64,000 bases of DNA from Nostoc sp. CHAB 5824. GTDB taxonomy: Bacteria > Cyanobacteriota > Cyanobacteriia > Cyanobacteriales > Nostocaceae. Under the pieces are notes generated by a model. That model made no database searches. It was not told where the DNA came from and saw only the letters and a list, made by a program, of their open reading frames with translations. Positions 16,641 to 23,262 of this stretch are shown here, one piece after another. The stretch lies in the NCBI RefSeq assembly GCF_020829665.1, contig NZ_JAIVFT010000002.1, positions 372,001 through 436,000 of the forward strand, in the 5' to 3' direction. Every line of letters begins with the position of its first letter. Position 1 is the stretch's first letter. The position numbers and the translations under genes were made by a program.

Positions 16641-18704
16641 TTATGGTTTGCTTTCGTCAGAAAATTGGGGCAGAGTTAGAGTGAAGCAAATTTCGCTCTG
16701 TTCAGAATCCGAGATTTGGACACTTTCAACAGCGATCGCTCCATTCAAATGCTGCACTAAAGACTTGACTAAAGCAAGTCCCAAGCCAGTCCCCGGAGTC
16801 CAGCGCCCTTTTCCGCGACGGAATTTGTCAAAGATGTAGGTCGCTTCTTCTTGAGAGATGGCACGTCCTGTATTCGTCACCTTTATGATAACTTGATCAA
16901 TTTGTTGATCAACTTGGTGAGCAGCTTCCAAATGGACGATGGTATCATGCTCTGAGTATTTACAGGCATTTGTTAACAACTCTTGAATAATGCGGTCAAA
17001 ACTCTCCAGTTCAGTTTGCAGTTTTAGCGAATCCTCTGGTAAAACTACAGAAATTTTTAATCCTTTTTCTGCGAGTTTTTTCTCAAAAGATACTGCTATA
17101 TCCTGGATTCTAGTATTTAAATCTATAGTTTCTAATTGTGGGGCTTCGTGAGGCGACTCTAGTTTCTGGAGTGTCAACAAGTCATTAATCAAGTTGATTT
17201 CCTTTGTACATTCCTGCTCTAGGATATCTAGATATCTAACCTGACGCTCCGGTGCTATTCCTGGCAAACGTAAGTTCCGAATTGACATCAGCATGTTTGT
17301 CAAAGGATAACGCAAGCGATCGCTCATGTTGCTCAAAAATTCATCTTTGAGTTCATTAAGCTTCCGCAGCTGCTCAACATACTGCCGGGTTCTTTCATGC
17401 AACTTTGCTTGGAGTTCCAGACTACTCTGTAGTTTCGCCGTCCGTTCATCTACCAAAGTTTGCACTTGGCGCAATGTCTGTGACTGAATTATGGCGTTAC
17501 TTACTTGAGCACAAACCATTTCCACAAGATTTATTTCTGCTGCTTGCCAACTGCGAGCCACAGCTTGCTGTAGCACCAAGAATCCTAAGATTTTACCTTG
17601 ACTCTCTAATGGCACTAACAATACCGCGGGCAATTCCTCTACTGCAAATAATGGAGCAGCTGACGAGATATCGTTTTGATCTGTATAGTCATCGAAGATT
17701 ACTGGTTTTCCAGAATCTATGAAGGCACGCTGGCATAAACCACACTCCGAAAGCAAGAAAGACTGATCTAAGGTATCTGATTTAGTAGTGCGGTGAATTT
17801 GTGTTGCCTTAGCCCATTCACCAATCACTCTAGCTTTTGCTTTAGGTATTTGTTTTTTAGCTTGAGTTCTAAATAGTGGGTCTGTATATTTTAGTAGTAT
17901 GAGCAAACCCCGATCTGCCTGTAGAGATTCGGCAGTAGAGGCGATAACTAACTGGAGCATTTGATTAAGCTCCAAGTTGCTACGACTTAGTAGTGTTAGT
18001 TGCTTGATCAAGCTTTGATGCTGATTGCTCTTTTGCAGATACTGTTGTTGATGAGCAATTAGCTGGGCTTGTGCTACGCGAGAAAAAGCGATCGCGCAAG
18101 CCGACTCGACTTCTTTGAGCAGTTGTTTTTCTGATTCACTCCAATCATAAGGTTGGAATTTAATCAGACTAATCACTCCATTATTATTGCCACCAAACCG
18201 AGTGGGAATTGCCAAAACGGCTTTTATCGGTAGTGGCAAATATTGACAGCCAATTACCAGACTGTTCTGAATGATGGAAATGTCTTCAATAGTCAATGGT
18301 TCAGCAGCACATTGCAACACTGGCGAGTGCATAAGCAACTGTTCCATTGAAAACATCTCTTCTGGATGTGGTAACTCTAGATACTCATCAGCACACCAAT
18401 TAGTAGTAGTCGCTTCGTCGGATGTCTCACCCGTTACTGAAACCAAGCAGCAACAATCTACTTGAAAGACAACTCCTAGCAATTGGGCAATATCTTGCAG
18501 CATCAATGCCGTCGCGGAGCTATTGGCAATGATTTGGTTAATTTTTTGTACCAACTGGTGGGCAGGTTCTTCCTGATGCTGCATCAGCTTGACTTGGTAA
18601 GGTTGTAGTCGATCTATGTCATCTACATAATGTGGCGGCGATGATAAACGCTTTTTCATTCTTGGCACGCCCTTGGATAATAACCCCATTGTTTTTGCAC
18701 CCAA
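16641..18704 (-). CDS. GAF-domain histidine-kinase-like protein lacking the phospho-accepting His
   Basis: A 687-residue soluble signalling protein. Two GAF-type sensory domains occupy about residues 45-215 and 230-405, followed by a coiled linker, a HisKA-like dimerisation helix and a C-terminal HATPase domain with N box (ELLTNACKYS), GTGLGLALVKSL and a G1-like NTGRAIS. In the H-box the sequence is FLSNMSDRLRYPLTNM, with Asp462 where kinases have the phosphorylated His. ATP-binding elements remain, although the G1 box has Asn for the usual Asp. It may therefore be a pseudokinase or act on a partner. No response regulator is adjacent. Confidence 0.82.
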   Translation of the reverse strand: MGAKTMGLLSKGVPRMKKRLSSPPHYVDDIDRLQPYQVKLMQHQEEPAHQLVQKINQIIANSSATALMLQDIAQLLGVVFQVDCCCLVSVTGETSDEATTTNWCADEYLELPHPEEMFSMEQLLMHSPVLQCAAEPLTIEDISIIQNSLVIGCQYLPLPIKAVLAIPTRFGGNNNGVISLIKFQPYDWSESEKQLLKEVESACAIAFSRVAQAQLIAHQQQYLQKSNQHQSLIKQLTLLSRSNLELNQMLQLVIASTAESLQADRGLLILLKYTDPLFRTQAKKQIPKAKARVIGEWAKATQIHRTTKSDTLDQSFLLSECGLCQRAFIDSGKPVIFDDYTDQNDISSAAPLFAVEELPAVLLVPLESQGKILGFLVLQQAVARSWQAAEINLVEMVCAQVSNAIIQSQTLRQVQTLVDERTAKLQSSLELQAKLHERTRQYVEQLRKLNELKDEFLSNMSDRLRYPLTNMLMSIRNLRLPGIAPERQVRYLDILEQECTKEINLINDLLTLQKLESPHEAPQLETIDLNTRIQDIAVSFEKKLAEKGLKISVVLPEDSLKLQTELESFDRIIQELLTNACKYSEHDTIVHLEAAHQVDQQIDQVIIKVTNTGRAISQEEATYIFDKFRRGKGRWTPGTGLGLALVKSLVQHLNGAIAVESVQISDSEQSEICFTLTLPQFSDESKP

Positions 18705-19284
18705 CCTCTTGGCATATTTTTCACCGTTAGTTGTGTTGCTACACCTTGATAATTGACAAATTTCGTATGAATACTTTCTCTCACCTGTTATAGCCCTTTT
18801 CTATGGCAGATGACCAAGTTCCCGCTATATAAAGCAAATTGCTACATAGGTAATGAGATACTTAGGATATTCTAAAATGCCCTAGCCTGATTATTTTTGG
18901 CTGCTTTATCTTCTTTATATTGAGATAATTAACTAACTTTGACTTAGAATATCCTGTCTGTAAGTATACATAAACCGTAATTTCTCTGGAATTTAAGCAA
19001 AACACCCCAAAACTAACCGTAAAAACACTGGATCTATTTTTAAAACTTTGTAAAATTTGTTTTTCTTTTAGTCCATTTAAGAAGCTACCCTTTGACCTGG
19101 GTTGCTCTTAATCAAATATAACTAAGCCAGAGCATCAAACAGAACTTCCTTTTAGCGGCAATGGAGTACATAAGCTGCAAATCTTAACAAAAAGTTTTAT
19201 TTATTGGAGAAAATAAAGCTAAATTTTCAATGCAGCCCAACTATTTAGCAAAAATAACTGAGCTGCATTGCCTGAATATTAAAA
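18705..19284. other. Intergenic region, 580 bases
   Basis: No gene is seen. It contains 12-base inverted repeats about 85 bases apart (aggatattctaa near 18865, ttagaatatcct near 18943), which could mark a decayed miniature element. A 9-base stem (caatgcagc/gctgcattg) near 19229-19271 lies just beyond the ribbon-helix-helix gene's stop and is a possible terminator. Confidence 0.5.
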
Positions 19285-19623
19285 CTATCCAGCCAAACTC
19301 TCGATACTCAAAGGAACCATATCGCCATTCCTGGTCAGCCCTAACAACATCGGTTCTTGGGGTTGAATTAGTTGACCTGTGAGTACACAGCGTTCTTCTT
19401 GCTGAGCTGTGGCAGCGATGCTAGCTCGAATGTCGGTTCGGGAAAATCGAGGCTTCCATTCACCTGATTTTTGCTGGACATAATTCCAAAGGATATCTCG
19501 GATCAAAGCTTGATATCCCTGATTCCCGGCTATTTCTTTAAGCTTATCTTTCAGTTCCCGCTCTAGGCGGATGCTGGTAACTTCCATATCGGTGGTTGGG
19601 GTACGAGCAATCGTATGCATCAC
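19285..19623 (-). CDS. Ribbon-helix-helix-like DNA-binding protein
   Basis: A 112-residue protein. The N-terminal part (EVTSIRLERELKDKLKEIAG; YQALIRDILWNYV) fits a ribbon-helix-helix DNA-binding fold: a strand followed by two helices with a buried Leu/Ile pattern. The C-terminal half (RCVLTGQLIQPQEPMLLGL) is a small domain I do not recognise. A regulatory role is inferred. The ATG at 19623 (or the next codon, also ATG) follows AAGGAGAAA. It diverges from the HNH endonuclease unit. Confidence 0.6.
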   Translation of the reverse strand: MMHTIARTPTTDMEVTSIRLERELKDKLKEIAGNQGYQALIRDILWNYVQQKSGEWKPRFSRTDIRASIAATAQQEERCVLTGQLIQPQEPMLLGLTRNGDMVPLSIESLAG

Positions 19624-19903
19624 TATTTCTCCTTAAAGGTATAGACAAGATAGTAATACAAGTGTAGTATGTTTAAAGCAATCTTCAATAGGTGAAATTT
19701 TCTGTGAAATCCATTTACCCCATCTCTACTTCAATTTTGTGCGCTACCAATTGCCGAGCCAGTTGGGAATCAGCTGCTATGGAAGTGGAGTATTTATTAA
19801 TGGGCGATGGTAGCCGAAATCATGGGCAAATTACAGAGGGTAATTATGATTTTAGACATCTCAGCATTAGTGCGCTGATTGCAAAACCAGAACTAGATAA
19901 ACA

Positions 19904-20009
19904 AAGCGGGGGGTACAGGCAAAGAAATACTGTACCGATATAAGACCAGAAAATTTTCCGGTCAATTCTAACCCCCGCTTCACCGAAAACTTGAAGCGGG
20001 GGTTTTTTT
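19904..20009 (+). promoter_or_regulatory. Candidate transcription attenuator or riboswitch before the HNH gene
   Basis: Three segments compete. Segment A, aagcggggg (19904-19912), can pair with segment B, cccccgctt (19972-19980). B can instead pair within a 12-bp terminator hairpin with segment C (19993-20004), followed by a T-run. When A-B forms it encloses two further hairpins, gtacag/ctgtac (913-918 with 930-935 of the 19 kb block) and gacc/ggtc (944-947 with 960-963), giving a three-way junction. A and C are the same sequence, so terminator and antiterminator are mutually exclusive. The ribosome-binding site of the HNH gene begins 4 bases later. All pairings were read by eye. The ligand, if any, is unknown. 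Confidence 0.5.
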
Positions 20010-20024
20010 ATAAGGAGTGAAGCT

Positions 20025-20585
20025 GTGACGATATCTTCTCTGCGAGACGCTACGCGAACGATGCGCGGCGCGAACGCAATGCAAGTGTTAGAGCAATCTG
20101 TGGTGGTGTTTTCTCGAAATTACTTGCCACTGTGTCGGATCAATATCAAGCGGGCGATTGTGCTGTTAGTAACAGACAAAGCTCAACCGCTGGGTCTTAC
20201 CACAGAAGGCGGATGGCGAGTTCACTCACCCAATTTGGTAATTGATGTGCCAAAACACATTCGCTTAACAGTTACTTCTAATGAGCGGATGTGGAAAGTT
20301 CCGCCAGTCAATCGGCGGGAAGTGTTACGGCGAGACCATCACAGTTGCCAATATTGCGGTAGCGGCAAACATCTAACGCTAGATCATGTGATGCCGCGAT
20401 CAAGAGGCGGTTCTCACACTTGGGATAACGTAGTCACAGCTTGTGAAAGATGTAACTCCCGTAAAGGCGATCGCACCCTGTTTGAAGCTGGTATGCAATT
20501 GTGTACCAAGCCAAAAGCACCAATCCACCCTGCGATTTCTTTTGCCGAACAGTTTTGGATAGATATGCAAGCAAGCCTGGAATAA
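20025..20585 (+). CDS. HNH endonuclease
   Basis: A 186-residue HNH nuclease. The N-terminal domain (VLEQSVVVFSRNYLPLCRIN) is followed at about residues 105-160 by the HNH core: two CxxC zinc pairs (CQYCG and CERCN) around DHVMPRSRGGSHTWDN. This is the compact type widespread in cyanobacteria; its target is unknown. GTG 20025 follows AAGGAG at good spacing. The first 18 codons, however, are largely a dispersed-repeat sequence (gagacgctacgcgaacg), and relatives start near ATG 20079, so the extension may be a recent insertion. The next gene follows 16 bases later in the same operon. Confidence 0.85.
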   Translation: MTISSLRDATRTMRGANAMQVLEQSVVVFSRNYLPLCRINIKRAIVLLVTDKAQPLGLTTEGGWRVHSPNLVIDVPKHIRLTVTSNERMWKVPPVNRREVLRRDHHSCQYCGSGKHLTLDHVMPRSRGGSHTWDNVVTACERCNSRKGDRTLFEAGMQLCTKPKAPIHPAISFAEQFWIDMQASLE

Positions 20586-20601
20586 CAGGAGAGCATAAGG
20601 A

Positions 20602-20991
20602 ATGCTGAAATTAACTTACACTGAAAGCAGCTTTTATTTGGAATGTCTCACTCTGTCGCTAGAAGAATGGGTAGCGCAGCGAGTGATTTTAGCCCTGCGA
20701 GTTGGGCAAGGTTTTTGCATTGAACCCAGTACCGCTTCCTTTTTGCTTCCTGTTGATTTGCCAGGAGTAGAAGTGCTTAAGGCTGAGGTAAAAAGAGATG
20801 ACAGAGGAATCATTGCCCTTTCTGCCTGCGATGCCGAGTATATGGAAGTCACCCTGCGCGGTTCTTGGCTATTAGATAGTTCTAAGGATGCTGTAGGTGT
20901 GTTTTTCACCACTATGAGCGATCACGCTGAATTCTTTTTGCACAAACTTTGGCAGGAAGCTCAAGCTTGTGCTTCTGTCATGAGCGAATAA
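20602..20991 (+). CDS. Conserved cyanobacterial hypothetical protein
   Basis: A 129-residue soluble, acidic protein with no signal peptide or membrane helix (LTLSLEEWVAQRVILALRVG; PSTASFLLPVDLPG). I do not recognise a domain. It follows the HNH gene by 16 bases, with an AGGAG ribosome-binding site between, so the two are almost certainly cotranscribed and under the same leader. A terminator hairpin follows 10 bases after its stop. Confidence 0.65.
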   Translation: MLKLTYTESSFYLECLTLSLEEWVAQRVILALRVGQGFCIEPSTASFLLPVDLPGVEVLKAEVKRDDRGIIALSACDAEYMEVTLRGSWLLDSSKDAVGVFFTTMSDHAEFFLHKLWQEAQACASVMSE

Positions 20992-21001
20992 ATGAAATAG
21001 T

Positions 21002-21030
21002 AGGGTGAGTAGAACTTCTCACCCTTTATT
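21002..21030 (+). terminator. Terminator of the HNH operon
   Basis: An 8-base stem agggtgag/ctcaccct (21002-21009, 21018-21025) followed by a short T-rich run, placed directly behind the operon's last stop codon. Confidence 0.7.
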
Positions 21031-21464
21031 ATTCCATTTGCAGCAGTTCGGGAATTATCACAAATCGGTAGCCTTGCTGTTTGAGTCCACTGATAATTTG
21101 TGGCAATGCTTGTACAGTTCTTTGGCGTAGACGCATACTCCTACAAGAAGCAAGCTACGCGTAGCGTCTGTCTGCGACACGCTGCGCTCCGGGGAAGCAA
21201 GCTGCGCGTCAGCGTCCTGCAGGGAACGTAGAGAAGCAGCTTGTCGCTAGACATCGCCACCACCGTCATGCATCAAAATAATAGAACCTGGTTTCGCGCC
21301 TTTCAAGACATTATTTACAAATGTTTGCGGTTTGGCGTGAAAATCAGTATCAGCTATGGATTTTGGCTTATTGGCTGGTTCAATCCCAATTGTGTGGCAA
21401 TACTACAAGCTGTAATCGTAGAGGCGATCGCGACAATAAGCTGTCGCGCACTTAACTTGCACAT
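21029..21464 (-). pseudogene. Polysaccharide deacetylase pseudogene with repeat insertion
   Basis: Three pieces of one minus-strand gene can be read. (1) From ATG 21464, a signal-peptide-like start (QLIVAIASTITACSIATQL) that runs into a stop. (2) At about 21354-21250, ADTDFHAKPQTFVNNVLKGA and then KPGSIILMHDGGGD, the late motif of NodB-type polysaccharide deacetylases. (3) At about 21128-21029, RTVQALPQIISGLKQQGYRF and then VIIPELLQ, the usual C-terminus. The central catalytic part between pieces 1 and 2 is deleted. Pieces 2 and 3 are separated by about 120 bases of dispersed palindromic repeats (gaagcaagctac, cgctgcgctcc). It is not functional. Confidence 0.85.
21131..21248. repeat. Cluster of small dispersed palindromic repeats
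   Basis: Successive short GC-rich palindromic units built on gaagcaagctacgcgtagcg and gcgacacgctgcgctccg interrupt the deacetylase pseudogene between its GGGD motif and its C-terminal segment. The same gaagcaagctac core occurs inside two tRNA-like sequences at about 22169-22180 and 23357-23368. Confidence 0.75.
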
Positions 21465-21474
21465 CTTTTCGTGT

Positions 21475-21508
21475 TGGCTGTTGACTGTTGACTGTTGACT
21501 GTTAACCG
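21475..21508. repeat. Heptamer tandem repeat (tgttgac)
   Basis: About four tandem copies of tgttgac. This is the short tandemly repeated repetitive type known from heterocystous cyanobacteria. Confidence 0.8.
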
Positions 21509-21723
21509 TCAGCGGTCAACGAACTTAGGAAGTGACTGTGTAATTTCAAAGCGTAATAGCTTACTAATTATCTTTTGTCGGTAGAAGTAGTTGTCTGTCA
21601 GGTTAGGCTTTTTAATATTCACCCCATCATAAGCTGTAGTTTGATTTTTAAGAGGGTTTAGCAAGTTCAAATCTAAGTGCAAAAGCTTTTCTAGAGAATT
21701 TCAAAAAAACTTTCTGAAACCCC

Positions 21724-21765
21724 TTGACACCTTTTGTAGTATTTTGTAGTATTTTTGTAGTGAAG
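21724..21765 (+). promoter_or_regulatory. Consensus promoter of the tRNA array
   Basis: TTGACA (21724-21729), a 17-base spacer and TAGTAT (21747-21752) form a near-ideal sigma-70-type promoter. The spacer and -10 region lie within three direct copies of ttttgtagt spaced 10-11 bases apart (about 21733-21762), which is operator-like geometry. It is about 350 bases upstream of the first tRNA-like sequence, pointing into the array. Confidence 0.65.
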
Positions 21766-21791
21766 CAAAAGACAAGCTTCCCATCAAAGTC

Positions 21792-21986
21792 ATGTTCTAC
21801 ATACAACTAAAAAACAGGCGTTGGAATAAACCAAATTCCTCAGTCAACAAAGCTACTTCTACTTCCAAACCATCGGCAGTAGAGGCAATAAACGAAAAAA
21901 GTTCTAAATTTGCACTCATCAAAACCACTGAATACATCCGTAATACACAACAGGCTTGCTACCTAGAGTTTCGGTTGTTTTCCTAA
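21792..21986 (+). CDS. Possible small protein in the tRNA-array leader
   Basis: A 64-codon frame starting about 33 bases after the predicted transcription start (FYIQLKNRRWNKPNSSVNKA; basic and Ser-rich). I see no known domain and only a weak ribosome-binding site. It may be a leader peptide, a decayed gene or chance. Confidence 0.25.
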   Translation: MFYIQLKNRRWNKPNSSVNKATSTSKPSAVEAINEKSSKFALIKTTEYIRNTQQACYLEFRLFS

Positions 21987-22104
21987 CAGTTTCTAACAGT
22001 AAAAAGTAAATTTTCTGAACCTTGAAAACTAAATAAGAAATGGGCAAGTTCATCAAAAACCTGTGCCTAAAAACCTAAGAGTTTAGGCACAGATTCCAAA
22101 AAAT

Positions 22105-22197
22105 CGGGGTGTAGCTCAACTGGCTAGAGCGTTCTGTTACCTGTGGAAATGTTGCGGCTACCCTGAGGAAGCAAGCTACAAATCCTGGACCCACTAT
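22105..22197 (+). pseudogene. tRNA-like sequence interrupted by a small repeat
   Basis: The 5' part has a D-arm (gctcaactggctagagc) and a foldable anticodon arm (ttctg/tggaa; the loop reads ACC, so identity is uncertain). The T-arm is interrupted by a dispersed repeat (taccctgaggaagcaagct at about 22159-22177), after which the 3' T-arm half aaatcctgg resumes. Acceptor ends pair poorly. Probably a broken tRNA gene and the first member of the array. Confidence 0.6.
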
Positions 22198-22284
22198 GGA
22201 GAGGTGGCTGAGTGGCTGAAAGCGTCCTCCTGCTAAGAGGAAACGGGAGTTTACCCGTCGCAGGTTCAAATCCTGTTCTCTCCG
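22198..22284 (+). tRNA. tRNA-Ser (GCU), array copy
   Basis: A class II tRNA: acceptor ggagagg/tctctcc, anticodon loop ctGCTaa on stem tcctc/gagga, long variable arm cggg/cccg, T-loop ttcaaat, G73. Its 5' end matches the separate tRNA-Ser(GCU) at 27942-28033, but anticodon and variable arms differ. Confidence 0.88.
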
Positions 22285-22288
22285 CTTT

Positions 22289-22363
22289 GAGAGTGTGGTG
22301 TAATCGGATAACATCTCAGTCTACGAAACTGAGGACTTGAGGGTTCAAATCCCTCCGCTCTCG
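22289..22363 (+). tRNA. tRNA-Arg (ACG), array copy
   Basis: Acceptor gagagtg/cgctctc (one G-U), anticodon loop ctACGaa on stem tcagt/actga, T-loop ttcaaat. All arms fold. It begins 5 bases after the preceding tRNA-Ser. Confidence 0.85.
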
Positions 22364-22372
22364 TTAAATCAA

Positions 22373-22436
22373 AGAGATGGTGGAGTGGCTGACTCGAGTT
22401 GAATTAAATCAGTTCACACGGTAATACCCATCTCTT
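22373..22436 (+). pseudogene. Degenerate tRNA remnant
   Basis: A perfect acceptor pair agagatg/catctct and a class-II-like D-arm start (gtggagtggctga) remain. The anticodon arm is not clear and the T-loop consensus is absent. Length is only about 64 bases. Probably a deleted Ser- or Leu-type tRNA. Confidence 0.5.
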
Positions 22437-22443
22437 CTCCTAT

Positions 22444-22518
22444 CCCCCGGTAGCTCAGTTGGTAGTTAGCGCCTGTTTGAAAAACAGGAGGTCGTCGGTT
22501 CAATTCCGACCTGGGGGG
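22444..22518 (+). tRNA. tRNA-Phe (GAA), array copy
   Basis: Acceptor cccccgg/ctggggg, anticodon loop ttGAAaa on stem cctgt/acagg, T-stem gtcgg/ccgac with loop ttcaatt. A C1-G72 acceptor start is unusual for tRNA-Phe, so charging identity is less certain than the fold. Confidence 0.85.
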
Positions 22519-22524
22519 CTTCGT

Positions 22525-22599
22525 TGCCTTATAGCTCAATGGTAGAGCAAGCGGCTGTTAACCGCGCGGTTGTAGGTTCGAGTCCTACTAAGGCAGCCA
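22525..22599 (+). tRNA. tRNA-Asn (GUU), array copy, CCA encoded
   Basis: Acceptor tgcctta/taaggca, anticodon loop ctGTTaa (one mismatch at the stem base), T-loop ttcgagt, G73, followed by genomic CCA at 22597-22599. Confidence 0.87.
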
Positions 22600-22604
22600 T
22601 TCAT

Positions 22605-22677
22605 TGCCGGGTAGACGAATTGGTAAGTCGCATCGCTCTGAACGATGAGGTTGCAGGTTCAAACCCTGCCCTGGCAA
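22605..22677 (+). tRNA. tRNA-Gln (CUG), array copy
   Basis: Acceptor tgccggg/cctggca, anticodon loop ctCTGaa on stem catcg/cgatg, T-loop ttcaaac. CUG is a rarely encoded anticodon in small bacterial tRNA sets, where UUG usually suffices. Confidence 0.82.
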
Positions 22678-22680
22678 TAA

Positions 22681-22756
22681 AGCCCTGTGGTGTAATTGGC
22701 AACATAGCGCCCTTTGAAGGCGAAGATTCCAGGTTCAAATCCTGGTGGGGCTGCCA
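22681..22756 (+). tRNA. tRNA-Gln (UUG), array copy, CCA encoded
   Basis: Acceptor agccctg/tggggct, anticodon loop ctTTGaa, T-loop ttcaaat, G73, then genomic CCA at 22754-22756. The anticodon stem has one end mismatch. Confidence 0.82.
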
Positions 22757-22762
22757 AACTTT

Positions 22763-22836
22763 GCTCTTGTAGCCCAATTGGAAGAGGCTGCCGTCTCAAA
22801 AACGGTAAGTTGTGGGTTCAATTCCCACCAAGAGTA
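22763..22836 (+). tRNA. tRNA with Leu anticodon CAA, short variable loop
   Basis: Acceptor gctcttg/caagagt, D-stem gcc/ggc, anticodon stem gccgt/acggt with loop ctCAAaa, variable loop only aagtt, T-loop ttcaatt; 74 bases. Bacterial tRNA-Leu is normally class II with a long variable arm, so the class I fold with a Leu anticodon is atypical. Confidence 0.8.
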
Positions 22837-22845
22837 ACAAAATTT

Positions 22846-22923
22846 GCTCCTGTAGCCCAATTGGAAGAGGTGGCAGACTTAAAATCTGTTTGTTTGTGGG
22901 TTCGACTCCCACCAGGAGTACCA
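22846..22923 (+). tRNA. tRNA with Leu anticodon UAA, short variable loop, CCA encoded
   Basis: A close sibling of the preceding tRNA (same D-arm tagcccaattggaagagg, acceptor gctcctg/caggagt). The anticodon loop is ctTAAaa on gcaga/tctgt, the variable loop ttgttt, the T-loop ttcgact. Genomic CCA is at 22921-22923. It is also class I despite a Leu anticodon. Confidence 0.8.
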
Positions 22924-22924
22924 A

Positions 22925-22997
22925 CGGGATGTAATTCAGCGGCGAGAAGCCATGCTTTGGGAGCATGGAGTCGCAGGTTCGAGTCCTGCCATCCCGA
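22925..22997 (+). tRNA. tRNA-Pro (UGG), array copy
   Basis: Acceptor cgggatg/catcccg perfectly paired with the C1-G72 typical of tRNA-Pro, anticodon loop ttTGGga on catgc/gcatg, T-loop ttcgagt, A73. Confidence 0.92.
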
Positions 22998-23002
22998 TAT
23001 AC

Positions 23003-23085
23003 CCCTGTGACGGAACTGGCATACGTGCTGGAATCAGAGTCCAGATTTTGCAGGTTCCTAACTGGCAGTTAGAAAAATTCCGACC
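23003..23085 (+). pseudogene. Degenerate tRNA-Leu-like (CAG)
   Basis: The D-arm (gacggaactggcatacgtg) and anticodon arm (ctgga/tccag with loop atCAGag) match tRNA-Leu. The 3' side lacks the T-loop consensus and no partner for the 5' acceptor is found. The boundary on the right is uncertain. Probably inactive. Confidence 0.55.
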
Positions 23086-23101
23086 AGTATCAACAAAATA
23101 T

Positions 23102-23175
23102 GGGGTCATAGCTCAAATGGATAGAGCGCCTGCCTTGCAAGCAGGAGGTTATGGGTTCAAGTCCCATTGATTCCA
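23102..23175 (+). tRNA. tRNA-Ala (UGC), array copy
   Basis: Anticodon loop ctTGCaa on cctgc/gcagg, T-stem atggg/cccat with loop ttcaagt, acceptor ggggtca/tgattcc with two adjacent G-U pairs at positions 4-5 rather than the usual G3-U70. Confidence 0.85.
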
Positions 23176-23180
23176 CTGAT

Positions 23181-23255
23181 GGTGTCTGAAGCCAAAGTGG
23201 TCGAGGCGCTGGTTTGTGGAACCAGTCAGAGCGGGTTCAAATCCCGTCAGACACC
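23181..23255 (+). tRNA. tRNA-His (GUG), array copy
   Basis: Extra 5' G (23181) opposite C73, the hallmark of tRNA-His. Acceptor gtgtctg/cagacac, anticodon loop ttGTGga on ctggt/accag, T-loop ttcaaat. Confidence 0.92.
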
Positions 23256-23262
23256 CTTGAAT

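Noticed and set aside
19692..19943. 83-codon frame before the HNH gene
   Set aside because: No family pattern, and its 3' part overlaps the structured leader with its paired segments.
20025..20585. HNH gene plus leader as an IscB/IsrB with its guide (HEARO-type) RNA
   Set aside because: The protein is only 186 residues and shows no RuvC, bridge-helix or PLMP parts; the leader is about 100 bases with a terminator, not the roughly 300-base guide RNA.
22846..22920. Array tRNA as suppressor of the TAG/TAA stops elsewhere in the window
   Set aside because: The UAA anticodon reads UUA codons, not stops. No unit of the array has a convincing CUA or UUA anticodon.
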